A DNA stretch of 64,000 bases, from assembly GCA_009911715.1 (NCBI GenBank), contig CP047880.1, positions 248,001 to 312,000 on the forward strand. The letters are read 5' to 3'. Made by a program: the position numbers and the translations under genes. How positions within the stretch are numbered: the first letter of the stretch is position 1; each line of letters opens with the position of its first letter. Origin of the DNA: Methanomassiliicoccaceae archaeon DOK. GTDB lineage: Archaea; Thermoplasmatota; Thermoplasmata; Methanomassiliicoccales; Methanomethylophilaceae. Shown here one piece after another: positions 33,804-42,661 of the stretch. The notes under the pieces are model-generated. The model did not search any database. It saw only the letters and a program-made list of their open reading frames with translations, and was not told the DNA's origin.

Positions 33804-35321
33804 ATGGGCATCGAGGAAATTCTTGAGGGACTTAGCTACAACGAGAAGAGGCTGCTCCTGGCCTTGAACGGGAGGGGAGGAACCGCCTCCCCGGCGGAAC
33901 TCATAGCGGACGGGGCGTTCAGCCTCGAGGTGGAGGTCATGGGGGCCGCGTCCTGGCTCGAATCCAAGGGTCTGGCGAAGCTGTCCGAGAGCTCGGAGAG
34001 GTTCTACGTTCTGGCGGACACGTCCGTCGTCGACGGGCTTCCCGAGAGGGTAGCCGTGAACCTGATCTCCGAGGCGGGCGGCTCCATGGACATGGACGCC
34101 CTCGCCCAGGCCATGTCCGGCGGCATGGACAAGGTCGCCGTCGGATGGCTCAAGAGGAAGGGTCTCGCCGACATCGTCAAGGACGGCGACAGGAAGAACC
34201 TGGTGCTCACCGACAAGGGGAGGGCCGTCCTGGGCGAGAGGATGCCCGACGAGGAGCTCATCCAGAGGATGTCCTCTGGGCCGGTCCCGGAGGCCGATGC
34301 GGACCCGAAGGTCGTGAAGGACCTGAAGGGCCGTCAGGGCATGATCGCGGAGAAGGTCGTCACGGCCAGGTCCGTCTCGCTCACCGACCTCGGTAAGGAG
34401 GCCGCGTCCTCGGGCATCGAGCTGAAGCCCCAGATCACCGACATCACCGACCGCATAATCCAGAGCGGCGAGTGGAGGGACGCCGAGTTCAGGAAGTATG
34501 ACATCCAGACCTTCGCGCCCTCGGTCTACGCTGCGAAGAAGCACATGCTCTCCAGGCTCGAGGCCCAGGTCAGCAGGATCTTCACCGAGATGGGATTCAC
34601 CGAGATGTCCTCCGAGTACGTCCAGCCCTCCTTCTGGAACATGGACGTCCTCTACACGCCTCAGGACCATCCGGCGAGGGACCTCCAGGACACTTTCTAC
34701 CTGGAGCATCCCGCGAGCATCCACATCGACGACGAGGAGATGGTCGAGACCATCAGGAACATCCACGAGAACGGCGGCGACACCGGATCCACGGGATGGG
34801 GAGGTCACTGGTCCAGGGAGAAGGCCGAGGCGGCGATCCTCAGGACGCACAGTACCGTCAGCAGCATCAAGTTCATCGCGGAGCACCCGGACGCCCCGCA
34901 GAAGGCGTTCTCCATCTCCAGGATATTCAGGAAGGAGTCCATCGACTCGACACACCTGCCGGAGTTCACCCAGATCGAGGGGATCATCATCGACGAGAAC
35001 GCGAACTTCGACATGCTCATCTCGCTCATCCGCGAGTTCTACTCCAGGATGGGGTTCGACCAGATCCGCATCAGGCCCGCATACTTCCCGTACACCGAGC
35101 CGTCCCTGGAGCTGGAGGTCTTCTTCAACGGCAAGTGGATGGAGCTCGGTGGCGCCGGCATATTCAGGCCGGAGGTCGTCGCGCCGTTCGGGGTCAAGTA
35201 TCCAGTCCTCGCATGGGGATTCGGCTTCGAGAGGCTCGCCATGCTCAAGTGGGACATAAAGGACATCAGGGACCTGTACATCTCAGATATGGACACCCTG
35301 AAGACCAACGCCGTCCTCTGA
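33804..35321 (+). CDS. pheS: phenylalanine-tRNA ligase alpha subunit
   Basis: The 505-residue archaeal-type PheS has N-terminal winged-helix domains (residues 1-190). The class II catalytic core has FTEMGFTEM motif 1, RDLQDTFYLEHP, motif 2 KAFSISRIFRKE, FTQIEGIIIDE and motif 3 AWGFGFERLAMLKW. The ATG at 33804 gives MGIEEILEGL. Another lies 4 codons earlier. The beta subunit gene is not in this window. Its last 39 bp overlap the convergent regulator gene. Confidence 0.95.
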   Translation: MGIEEILEGLSYNEKRLLLALNGRGGTASPAELIADGAFSLEVEVMGAASWLESKGLAKLSESSERFYVLADTSVVDGLPERVAVNLISEAGGSMDMDALAQAMSGGMDKVAVGWLKRKGLADIVKDGDRKNLVLTDKGRAVLGERMPDEELIQRMSSGPVPEADADPKVVKDLKGRQGMIAEKVVTARSVSLTDLGKEAASSGIELKPQITDITDRIIQSGEWRDAEFRKYDIQTFAPSVYAAKKHMLSRLEAQVSRIFTEMGFTEMSSEYVQPSFWNMDVLYTPQDHPARDLQDTFYLEHPASIHIDDEEMVETIRNIHENGGDTGSTGWGGHWSREKAEAAILRTHSTVSSIKFIAEHPDAPQKAFSISRIFRKESIDSTHLPEFTQIEGIIIDENANFDMLISLIREFYSRMGFDQIRIRPAYFPYTEPSLELEVFFNGKWMELGGAGIFRPEVVAPFGVKYPVLAWGFGFERLAMLKWDIKDIRDLYISDMDTLKTNAVL

Positions 35322-36503
35322 GGACACCACGTCCACGCGGTTCCTGAGCATCTCCGTCACACCGGGGTCCTTGGCCGAGCAGTACGCGGCCTCCAGCAGA
35401 TGCAGCGCGAGTTCCGGGTTCCCTAGCGACAGGTACGACTCCGCCTCCCAGCGGAGGGCCTCGTCCAGCCTGAACAGGCATCCGGACTCGGTCATGCAGC
35501 GCCTCGCCTTCCTCAGGTAGACGACAGCCTCGGCGTGCCTGTCGTTCGCCGCCATGCACTTCCCGAGGACGAGCGCGGTCCTAACATCCGCACAGTAGAC
35601 GTCCAGCGCACGCTCGAGGGCCGCCGACCTCCTCCCCTCGGCCAGGAGGATCTCCGCCATCATCGCCCCCTTCAGACAGACGCTGTCGTCGCTGATGCGT
35701 CCGGCGGCCGACCTAGCCTTGTCAAGCATCCCGAGTCTCAGGTAGGAGAAGGCTGCCACCTCCGCCAGGTCGTCCATGCCGGGGTTGCGCGATATGAGGT
35801 CGAGCGCGTCAACCGTCCCGGGGTCGGGCGAGTCCATTATGGCGTACCTGTTGCTGCCGGCAAGCTTCGCGGCCTCGCGGATGCGCTCTGCGCCCACAAG
35901 ATGCAGGATCCTCTCGTCCAGGGGGCCGCTGTTGTCCGCGCACCAGTCAGCCGCGACGCTGTGCCATCTCCTGAGTGTCTCCGCGTCCGCTCTGCCGGTG
36001 TACAGCTTCCTCGTCCTCCTCCTGATGGAGACGAATCCGCTGGGGTCCACCGGGAGCAGCGGCACAGACCTTCCTCCCGGGACCTGCCTGTGATGGACGG
36101 GGACCTCGATGAGCATCAGAGCCCCGAGGATGTCCCTGTCCTCCCGACCGAGGGCGTCGAAGCAGTCGGTGCGGCAGTGGTTGATGTTCCTCGGTAGTAT
36201 GTCGTCCGGGTCCTTCCCGTCGATCAGGGTCCTGCAGCGCTCTTCGCCCTTCGAGCTCAGGAGGTAAACCTTGCGCGGGTTCCTGCCGGCGTCGTCGGCG
36301 ATGGCCAGCCGCCCCATGCGTATCAGTCCCTCCTTGCCCATCCTCCCGACTATGAGCGAGGCGTACGACCTGGATATCCCGAGCGCCTCTCCGATGCCGT
36401 CCTGTGTAAGCTCGAACGGCGCCACCTTCTCCGCATCCATGTTGAAGAACCTGTACCTGTACAGGTGCATCATGGTCCTCTCCGATTGGGTAAGCTCCTT
36501 CAT
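35283..36503 (-). CDS. MarR-like HTH regulator with C-terminal helical repeats
   Basis: The 406-residue protein has an N-terminal winged helix (ELTQDGIGEALGISRSYASLIVGRM near residues 31-56, with wing RNPRKVYLLSSKG). The C-terminal half (about 170-395) is made of TPR-like helix pairs rich in Ala, Leu and Arg (MDDLAEVAAFSYLRLGMLDKA, AYCSAKDPG). The layout suggests a signal-sensing transcription factor whose ligand is unknown. Its 3' end runs 39 bp antisense into the end of pheS. Confidence 0.65.
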   Translation of the reverse strand: MKELTQSERTMMHLYRYRFFNMDAEKVAPFELTQDGIGEALGISRSYASLIVGRMGKEGLIRMGRLAIADDAGRNPRKVYLLSSKGEERCRTLIDGKDPDDILPRNINHCRTDCFDALGREDRDILGALMLIEVPVHHRQVPGGRSVPLLPVDPSGFVSIRRRTRKLYTGRADAETLRRWHSVAADWCADNSGPLDERILHLVGAERIREAAKLAGSNRYAIMDSPDPGTVDALDLISRNPGMDDLAEVAAFSYLRLGMLDKARSAAGRISDDSVCLKGAMMAEILLAEGRRSAALERALDVYCADVRTALVLGKCMAANDRHAEAVVYLRKARRCMTESGCLFRLDEALRWEAESYLSLGNPELALHLLEAAYCSAKDPGVTEMLRNRVDVVSSEDGVGLQGVHI

Positions 36504-36549
36504 GGATGTTCACACGGGCGGTGTACTTAAGTCACGAGCGGTGGAACAT

Positions 36550-36556
36550 CGCGCGC
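36550..36556. other. short CG tract in divergent promoter spacer
   Basis: CGCGCGC lies between the regulator gene and the DTD2 gene. It is a shorter example of the tracts at 13377, 32613, 43865 and 50128. Confidence 0.4.
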
Positions 36557-36613
36557 TAAAACTTAGAGCATGGACCGAAAACGGTTAATCGGAGCCATTC
36601 CAATCATCGTCGC

Positions 36614-37456
36614 ATGTCAAGACTCCTGGTGTGCAGCGAACCCGATCTGCCGTCCGTCAACATGAGGGCGGCTCTCATGAAGATGCATCGCTGGGAGGAC
36701 CTCGGGGAGAAGGACGGCGCCCGTTTCAGCGTATGCGGCGACACCTACATGGTCTCCATCGACGACATGCACATACGCCACGACGACATCGACCGCCAGG
36801 CGGAGGATTTCGGGATCAGGGTGGACGATGTGGTCGTGATGTCCAAGCATTCCGCCAAGAGCGGCAAGCCCGCGCTCACGGCCCACCCCATCGGAAACTA
36901 TCACGGCAACGAGTACGGTGGAAGGGCGGAGACCCTGGTCAGACCCTCGCCGGCGCTGATGTCTGACGCGCTGAGGAGGATCGTCGCATACAACGACGTG
37001 CCCGGGATACAGACATGCTTCGAGGTCACCCACCACGGGCCTTGGATGGAGAGGCCGACGTTCTACATCGAGATAGGAAGCGACGAGTCGCATTGGGGCG
37101 ACATCCATTCCGCGGAGGTCCTCGCGAGGGTCATCACGGATATGGAGCCCCATGATGAGTATCCCACGGTCGTTGGTGTCGGCGGCGGGCACTACGCCCC
37201 CAGGTTCACGGATCTGGTACTCTCGCGCAAGGTCAACATGGGCCATATGCTGCCGGTCTACCAGTTCGAGGGAAGGGACGACGAGGACTTCCTGCGCATG
37301 CTCGATGACGCATGCAGGGCAACAGGCACAGACCAGGTGTACATCCACAGGAAGTCCATGAAGGGTCCCGAGGAGCACAGGGTGAAGGGGCTGGTGCAGT
37401 CCGCGGGTTACGACACGCCCAAGTCGGCGGACTTCGAGCCGCTCAATGGGAATTGA
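36614..37456 (+). CDS. dtdA: D-aminoacyl-tRNA deacylase (DTD2/GEK1 type)
   Basis: The 280-residue protein has the DTD2 motifs VVMSKHSAKSGKPALTAHPIGNY, EVTHHGPWMERPTFYIEIGSDESHW and VGVGGGHYAPRFTDLVL. This zinc enzyme hydrolyses D-aminoacyl-tRNA, and in plants and archaea also aldehyde-modified tRNA. TATA-like CGGTTAATCGG at about 36583-36593 gives a short or absent leader. Its end overlaps the convergent UMP kinase gene by 14 bp. Confidence 0.92.
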   Translation: MSRLLVCSEPDLPSVNMRAALMKMHRWEDLGEKDGARFSVCGDTYMVSIDDMHIRHDDIDRQAEDFGIRVDDVVVMSKHSAKSGKPALTAHPIGNYHGNEYGGRAETLVRPSPALMSDALRRIVAYNDVPGIQTCFEVTHHGPWMERPTFYIEIGSDESHWGDIHSAEVLARVITDMEPHDEYPTVVGVGGGHYAPRFTDLVLSRKVNMGHMLPVYQFEGRDDEDFLRMLDDACRATGTDQVYIHRKSMKGPEEHRVKGLVQSAGYDTPKSADFEPLNGN

Positions 37457-38135
37457 CGAACGTTCCGTCGAACCTCTCGCCCAGGATGGCCTTCCTGAGT
37501 TCGTCCAGGTTCCTGCCGTCGACGATCATGATGTCGATGCTCTTCTCGGCGGCTATCTTCACGCCCAGGGGGTCGAAGACGCTTGACTTGGACGCTCCGT
37601 GCTCCTTATACACGATCTCGCCCAGCCTCTCTATCGTCATCTCGGGGATCCTGACGGCGTCCGGATTGCTGCGGGGGTCGTCGGTGTACACCGCATCCAC
37701 GGAAGTGGCGTTGACCACCCTGTCGGCGTCCATGCAGGACGCGACCATCATGGCGACGGCGTCCGTAGTGTGTCCGGGCTCGGTCCCGCCCATGACGGCG
37801 ATCCTTCCAACCTCGGCCCTGGATGCGGTCTCCTCGGCAGTCTCAGGCACCTTGTCGGGCATGTTGCCGAGGGCGAGTGCCAGCAACTGCGCGTTGAGCC
37901 TGGTGGCGCCTATGCCGAGGATGTCCAGCTGATAGGTGTCGCCTCCGAGCTCGCGACCGGTCTCGGCGTAGTACCTGGCGGTCTTCCCGCCTCCGCAGAC
38001 CACTGCGAGTCTGACGCTTCCGGACAGCTCCTTCAGCATCGACGCAAGTCTGGCTATGTATTCGGCATCGTTGTTCCCGGGAACCAGAATGGACCCGCCT
38101 ATCGAGACGACTACGCTGTCCGTTTGACCACACAC
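37443..38135 (-). CDS. pyrH: uridylate kinase (archaeal PyrH)
   Basis: The 230-residue amino acid kinase fold protein has VVSIGGSILVPG, LAVVCGGGKTARYY, MGGTEPGHTTDAVAMMVA, and VNATSVDAVYTDDPRSNPDAVRI. It phosphorylates UMP. I propose the GTG at 38135 (start MCGQTDSVVV), since no ATG precedes the first strand. A TATA-like TTTTTATG about 30 bp upstream supports this. A TTG one codon earlier is also possible. Confidence 0.88.
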   Translation of the reverse strand: MCGQTDSVVVSIGGSILVPGNNDAEYIARLASMLKELSGSVRLAVVCGGGKTARYYAETGRELGGDTYQLDILGIGATRLNAQLLALALGNMPDKVPETAEETASRAEVGRIAVMGGTEPGHTTDAVAMMVASCMDADRVVNATSVDAVYTDDPRSNPDAVRIPEMTIERLGEIVYKEHGASKSSVFDPLGVKIAAEKSIDIMIVDGRNLDELRKAILGERFDGTFVNSH

Positions 38136-38184
38136 CAATATGTTAAATAAGAATGGGACTTGACATAAAAATGTTGGTGAAGTC

Positions 38185-39414
38185 ATGGGAGAAACCAATT
38201 CAGAGGACAAAGCCAGATACGACTTCAAGAAGGATATGCAGGAGATCACCAATTACAGGGGCAGGGGAACCGAGCTCATCTCGGTCTACATCCCCGGCAA
38301 CAAGCAGATCTCCGACGTCATGGCGTATTTGAGGAACGAGCAGTCCCAGGCGTCCAACATCAAGTCCAAGACTACGATGAAGAACGTCACCAGCGCCATC
38401 GACTCGATAGCGGCTCGACTCAAAACGTACAAGGCACCGCCAGAGAATGGTGTCGTGATTTTCTGCGGGGAGGTCCCCAGGGCCGGCGACCAGACCAAGA
38501 TGGTCCAGTACGTCATCAATCCGCCCGAACCCATCACCGCGTTCCTCTACAGATGCGATTCGACGTTCTTCACAGACCCGCTCCAGTCTATGATGCTAGA
38601 CAAGAAGTGCTACGGGCTCATAACCATCGACAGGTCCGAGGCCACGCTGGGTCTGCTCATGGGAAGCAGGATCCAGGTCCTGAAGCACTTCGATTCGCTC
38701 GTCCCCAGCAAGCACCACCAGGGAGGTCAGTCCTCGGTCCGTTTCGAGAGGCTGATCGAGATCGCGGCCCACGAGTTCTTCAAGAAGGTCGCGGACAACG
38801 CCACCGAGGTCTTCCTCAACAGGCCCGAGCTCCTGGGCATCCTCGTGGGAGGGCCCGGGGCGACGAAGGACTTCTTCGTCAAGGAGGAGTACCTGCACCA
38901 TGAGCTCAGGAAGAAAGTCGTCACCCCCCTCGTCGACACGGGGTACACGGACGAGTCCGGTCTCAGGGAGCTGGTGCAGAACGCCCAGAACATCATCACC
39001 GACATGCAGCTCACGAAGGAGAAGGAGTACATGCAGCGCCTCTTCACCGAGATCAGGAAGACCGACGGAGGTCTCTCCTGCTACGGGGAGGACGAGGTCC
39101 GCAACGCGCTGGACATGGGCGCAGTGGACATGCTCCTGATCTCGGAGTCACTCAGCAAGAGGAGGGTCACTGTCCAGTGCCCCTCCGGACACGAGCACGA
39201 GCTCACTGTGAAGGACCCGGACGAGAGGATCGCCTGTCCCGAATGCGGTGCCACGGCGACTGTCGTCAAGGACGAGGACCTCATCGACGACTTCTTCATG
39301 AGGGCGGACGCGTTCAACACCCGCGTCCAGATCATCTCCCCCGACTCGGAGGAGGGTGACATGCTCCTGAAGGCCTTCGGAGGTATCGCGGCGATTCTCA
39401 GGTACAGGGTGTGA
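38185..39414 (+). CDS. prf1: peptide chain release factor aRF1
   Basis: The 409-residue protein has the stop-codon-recognition motifs N58-IKS and YRCDSTF (YxCxxxF near 122), and the catalytic GGQ at 180-182 in SKHHQGGQSSVRFERL. It also has a zinc-type CPSGHEHEL...ACPECGA insert near 335-355. aRF1 reads UAA, UAG and UGA. This matters here because no gene in the window uses UAG, which fits amber being reserved for pyrrolysine. It is followed by argS with an overlap-type junction. Confidence 0.95.
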   Translation: MGETNSEDKARYDFKKDMQEITNYRGRGTELISVYIPGNKQISDVMAYLRNEQSQASNIKSKTTMKNVTSAIDSIAARLKTYKAPPENGVVIFCGEVPRAGDQTKMVQYVINPPEPITAFLYRCDSTFFTDPLQSMMLDKKCYGLITIDRSEATLGLLMGSRIQVLKHFDSLVPSKHHQGGQSSVRFERLIEIAAHEFFKKVADNATEVFLNRPELLGILVGGPGATKDFFVKEEYLHHELRKKVVTPLVDTGYTDESGLRELVQNAQNIITDMQLTKEKEYMQRLFTEIRKTDGGLSCYGEDEVRNALDMGAVDMLLISESLSKRRVTVQCPSGHEHELTVKDPDERIACPECGATATVVKDEDLIDDFFMRADAFNTRVQIISPDSEEGDMLLKAFGGIAAILRYRV

Positions 39415-39419
39415 ATGAA

Positions 39420-41183
39420 ATGTCCGTAATGAACGAGTTCGAGAACCAGGTCCGCGCGAAGGTCGCGGACGCTCTGGCAGCAATGGGCGCGGACGTGCAG
39501 TTCGTGACGGAGCTGCCGTCAGTGGACACAGCCGATCTGGCGGTGCCCTGCTTCACGATGTCCAAGGCCCTGAGGAAGGCCCCTCAGGCGATCGCAGACG
39601 AGCTGGCGGCGGCCATCGAGCCTTCCGGGCTCGTGTCCTCCGTCTCGTCGTGCAACGGCTACCTCAACTTCTGCATGGACGGCGCGGCGCTCGTCAAGGG
39701 AGTGCTCGACGACATCATCGCGTCCGGCGAATGCTTCAACGCGGAGCCGACCGGGCAGAGGGTCAATGTGGAGCACACATCCACCAACCCCACCGGGCCC
39801 ATCCACGTGGGCAGGGCCAGGAACCCCATCATCGGGGACACCCTGGCGAGATGCCTGAAGAGATGCGGCCACGAGGTCACCACCGAGTACTACGTGAACG
39901 ACGTGGGGAAGCAGGTCGTCATCCTGACGTGGGGCGTCAACAACGTCTCCGACGAGGTCGCCGAGGCCGAGGCCGAGGAGCACGCCAAGAACGCCGGCCA
40001 CGAGAAGGAGAGGGACAAGACAGACCACAGGCTGGTCGCTAAGTACAGGGTCGCCAACAGGATGATGGAGAGCGATCCCGGCGTCCAGGCGCAGATCGCC
40101 GACATGCTCAGGAGGTTCGAGGCCGGGGACCGCGAGGTCATCGACACCGTCCGCCACACCGCCGAGATCATGCTCGGAGGCCTGAGGGAGACCCTGGCGA
40201 ACATCAACGTCACGCTTGACAGGTACACATGGGAGTCCGACTTCATCGCGGACGGCTCCGCAAGGGATGTCGTCGAGAGGCTCAAGGTCTCGGATTATGC
40301 CGGACAGACCGACGACGGTGCGTGGTACGTCGATCTGAAGGACTTCGGCATCCAGGGGAAGAACACCAAGTTCACGTTCACGAGGTCCGACGGAACCACG
40401 CTGTACACGACCCGTGACATCGCGTACCATCTGGACAAGTTCTCCAGGTCCGACCGCGTCATCGACGTGCTCGGGGAGGACCAGAAGCTGGGTTCCAAGC
40501 AGCTCTGCTCCGTTCTGGAGATCCTCGGACACGACAAGATGCCCGAACCCCTGTTCTACTCCTTCGTCTCCCTCCCAGAGGGGAAGATGTCCACCCGCAA
40601 GGGTGTGGTCGTCTATCTCGACGACCTCATCGACGAGGCCGTGGCCCATGCCTACGACGAGATCAAGTCGAGGGTGGAGACCAGGAACTCGGACATGACC
40701 GAGGAGAGGATGAGGGAGATAGCCCGCATCGTCGGAACCGGCGCGATCAGGTACAACATCGTCCGTGTCCAGCCCGAGAAGCAGCTGGTGTTCAAGTGGA
40801 GCGAGGCGCTCAACTTCGACGGCAACTCCGGACCGTACCTCCAGTACGTCCATGCCAGGGCATGCAGCATGCTGAGGAAGGCCGGGGAGTACCAGCGCGA
40901 CACCGATCCCAGCAAGCTCACCGACCCTATGGAGGTCAACCTCGTCAAGAAGCTCGCACGCTACGGGGAGGTACTCAGGGAGGCCGGTGACGGCAAGAGG
41001 GTTCACATGCTCCCTGCATACGGACATGAGCTCGCCGTAGCCTTCAACCAGTTCTACGCTGCCGTGTCCGTTCTCGACGCCGGTCCCCGCAGGGATGCCA
41101 GGCTGACCCTGGTGGAGTGCACCAAGACCGTCCTGGCGGATGTCCTCGACTGTCTGGGCATGGGCGCTCCCGAGGAGATGTGA
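39420..41183 (+). CDS. argS: arginine-tRNA ligase
   Basis: The 587-residue class I synthetase has an N-terminal Add-1 domain, then VNVEHTSTNPTGPIHVGRARNPIIGD carrying the HVGH-like HIGH motif, and YYVNDVGKQV. The catalytic region has DGTTLYTTRDIAYHLDK and SLPEGKMSTRKGVVVYLDD, and the DALR anticodon domain ends the protein. I chose the ATG at 39420 (MSVMNEFENQV). The frame is open 3 codons further upstream to a GTG overlapping the prf1 stop. Confidence 0.95.
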   Translation: MSVMNEFENQVRAKVADALAAMGADVQFVTELPSVDTADLAVPCFTMSKALRKAPQAIADELAAAIEPSGLVSSVSSCNGYLNFCMDGAALVKGVLDDIIASGECFNAEPTGQRVNVEHTSTNPTGPIHVGRARNPIIGDTLARCLKRCGHEVTTEYYVNDVGKQVVILTWGVNNVSDEVAEAEAEEHAKNAGHEKERDKTDHRLVAKYRVANRMMESDPGVQAQIADMLRRFEAGDREVIDTVRHTAEIMLGGLRETLANINVTLDRYTWESDFIADGSARDVVERLKVSDYAGQTDDGAWYVDLKDFGIQGKNTKFTFTRSDGTTLYTTRDIAYHLDKFSRSDRVIDVLGEDQKLGSKQLCSVLEILGHDKMPEPLFYSFVSLPEGKMSTRKGVVVYLDDLIDEAVAHAYDEIKSRVETRNSDMTEERMREIARIVGTGAIRYNIVRVQPEKQLVFKWSEALNFDGNSGPYLQYVHARACSMLRKAGEYQRDTDPSKLTDPMEVNLVKKLARYGEVLREAGDGKRVHMLPAYGHELAVAFNQFYAAVSVLDAGPRRDARLTLVECTKTVLADVLDCLGMGAPEEM

Positions 41184-41185
41184 GC

Positions 41186-41683
41186 ATGGATATCCGTCCC
41201 GTCAGGATCAGGGACATCGAGAAGGTCCGCGAGCTGGAGCTCTCCTGCATCCGCGAGTACTTCGCCGAGACGCTGGAGAACAAGTGGGAGGACCTCCCGC
41301 AGGAGTGGAAGGACAACCTCGGGGCCAGCAGCAGGAACCACTTCAAGGCGTACCTCGACAGCGGCCTCAGTCTCGTTGCCGAGGAGGACGGGGAGATCGT
41401 GGGATTCATCTTCGCCCAGATGCTCCACCACATCGCCGACGAGGACAACCTGCTCTGGATCGAGAACATGGGGGTCCATCCGTATTTCCGCAGGAACATG
41501 GTCGGATACCAGCTCCTCAGGGAGTGCGTCAGGCTCGGTCGCGAGCAGGGCGCCGGTGTGGCACATGCGATGATCCAGCCAAACAACGCCCCCTCCATCC
41601 TCATGTTTAAGAAGCTGGGCTTCTTCATGGACAGGCGCGAGGTCGCGCTGATGGACCTGAACGATCCCAATCTCAAACTCTGA
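41186..41683 (+). CDS. GNAT family N-acetyltransferase (RimI-like)
   Basis: The 165-residue protein has the GNAT order: RPVRIRDIEKVRELELSCI, LVAEEDGEIVGFIFAQM, IENMGVHPYFRRNMVGYQLL (the acetyl-CoA loop, R/G spacing modified) and PNNAPSILMFKKLGFFM. It resembles archaeal N-terminal acetyltransferases of the RimI/Ard1 type. The substrate is not proven. It begins 2 bp after argS and closes that operon. A hairpin terminator follows at 41787. Confidence 0.83.
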   Translation: MDIRPVRIRDIEKVRELELSCIREYFAETLENKWEDLPQEWKDNLGASSRNHFKAYLDSGLSLVAEEDGEIVGFIFAQMLHHIADEDNLLWIENMGVHPYFRRNMVGYQLLRECVRLGREQGAGVAHAMIQPNNAPSILMFKKLGFFMDRREVALMDLNDPNLKL

Positions 41684-41786
41684 ACAAACGCCGTGCCGAC
41701 GTTCTCGTCGGCGCGGCCATCTTCCTTTTCGATATCTCGGAAGACTGCAGGATTCCGGGAAACTGTGAAACGAAGACAAAAAAGAT

Positions 41787-41806
41787 GGACGGGGCGCACC
41801 CCGTCC
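41787..41806. terminator. hairpin terminator between convergent genes
   Basis: A perfect stem GGACGGGG / CCCCGTCC with loop CGCA lies between the GNAT gene and the oppositely oriented membrane protein gene. It can end either transcript. Confidence 0.65.
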
Positions 41807-41821
41807 GGTTTCAAGGGAGGA

Positions 41822-42652
41822 TCACTCCTGCTCCTTCTTCTTCCTCTTCTCCTCGAGGTATCTCTCCCTCTCGGATTTGTCCGAGGACTTCTTCTTCTCC
41901 TTGTCGGCGGCCTTCTTGGCCTTCTCAGCCTGCTTCTGGGCCTCGAGCTCCTCGAAGGTCATCTTGGGCGCCTTCTCCTTCCTCTCCAGGAGTCTGGACT
42001 CCTTGACCTTCGGCTCCTCCGCGACCTTGGGTTCGGCCGCTTTGGGCTGCTCCTCGGACTTGGCGACGTACCTCTTCCTCTCGGTGGTGGGTGCGGGCGT
42101 CTTCTCCTTCTTCTGCTTCTTGTCGGCCTTGGCGGCCATCTCCGCCTTCCTCTGGGCCTCGAGCTCCTCGAAGGTCATCTCGGGCTTCACCTTGGGGGTG
42201 TCGCGCATCTTGATGTATGCGAAGATCACGATGATGATGACGACGACGGCGATGGCTCCGTAGACGGCCCAGTTGGACAGGATGTTCTGGGTGACCTCGA
42301 CGTTCACGTTGAACCCGTGTCCTCCCTCCATCTCGTTCGCAGGTGTGCATTCGACCCTGATGGTGTGGTTGCCGACCGAGGTCATCATGCCGAGGTCGAC
42401 GTGGATGACGTTCTCTCCGGGGGTGACGTTGAAGGTCTGCACGGAGAGTTCCCTGCCGTTCTCGGTGATGGTCACCGTGAGTTCGAAGCTGTTGTCGCTC
42501 TGGAGGGTGAAGTCGAATCCCCCTCCGTTCATGTTGTCGACCTCGACGGTCCCGCTGGGGCTGTTCTCGATGGTCGCGGCATCCGCGACGGGCACCAGCA
42601 TCAGGGCGAAGAGGACGACCGCCGAGACGGCGATGATCTGTTTGCAGTTCAT
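41822..42652 (-). CDS. secreted/membrane-anchored protein with charged repeat-bearing cytoplasmic tail
   Basis: The 276-residue protein has a signal peptide (residues 1-25, ending in ADA) and an extracellular beta-rich domain (27-123) with threonine- and asparagine-rich strands like a fibronectin or CARDB fold. One transmembrane helix (about 129-148) is followed by a 128-residue tail rich in Lys, Glu and Ala. The tail carries MTFEELEAQ twice (159-167 and 231-239). The function is unknown. It lies 9 bp downstream of purP on the same strand. Confidence 0.7.
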   Translation of the reverse strand: MNCKQIIAVSAVVLFALMLVPVADAATIENSPSGTVEVDNMNGGGFDFTLQSDNSFELTVTITENGRELSVQTFNVTPGENVIHVDLGMMTSVGNHTIRVECTPANEMEGGHGFNVNVEVTQNILSNWAVYGAIAVVVIIIVIFAYIKMRDTPKVKPEMTFEELEAQRKAEMAAKADKKQKKEKTPAPTTERKRYVAKSEEQPKAAEPKVAEEPKVKESRLLERKEKAPKMTFEELEAQKQAEKAKKAADKEKKKSSDKSERERYLEEKRKKKEQE

Positions 42653-42661
42653 GTGCTCGCC

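Noticed and set aside
39519-41027. 502-codon open frame on the minus strand
   Set aside because: It is antisense to argS. It has no motif and a skewed composition.
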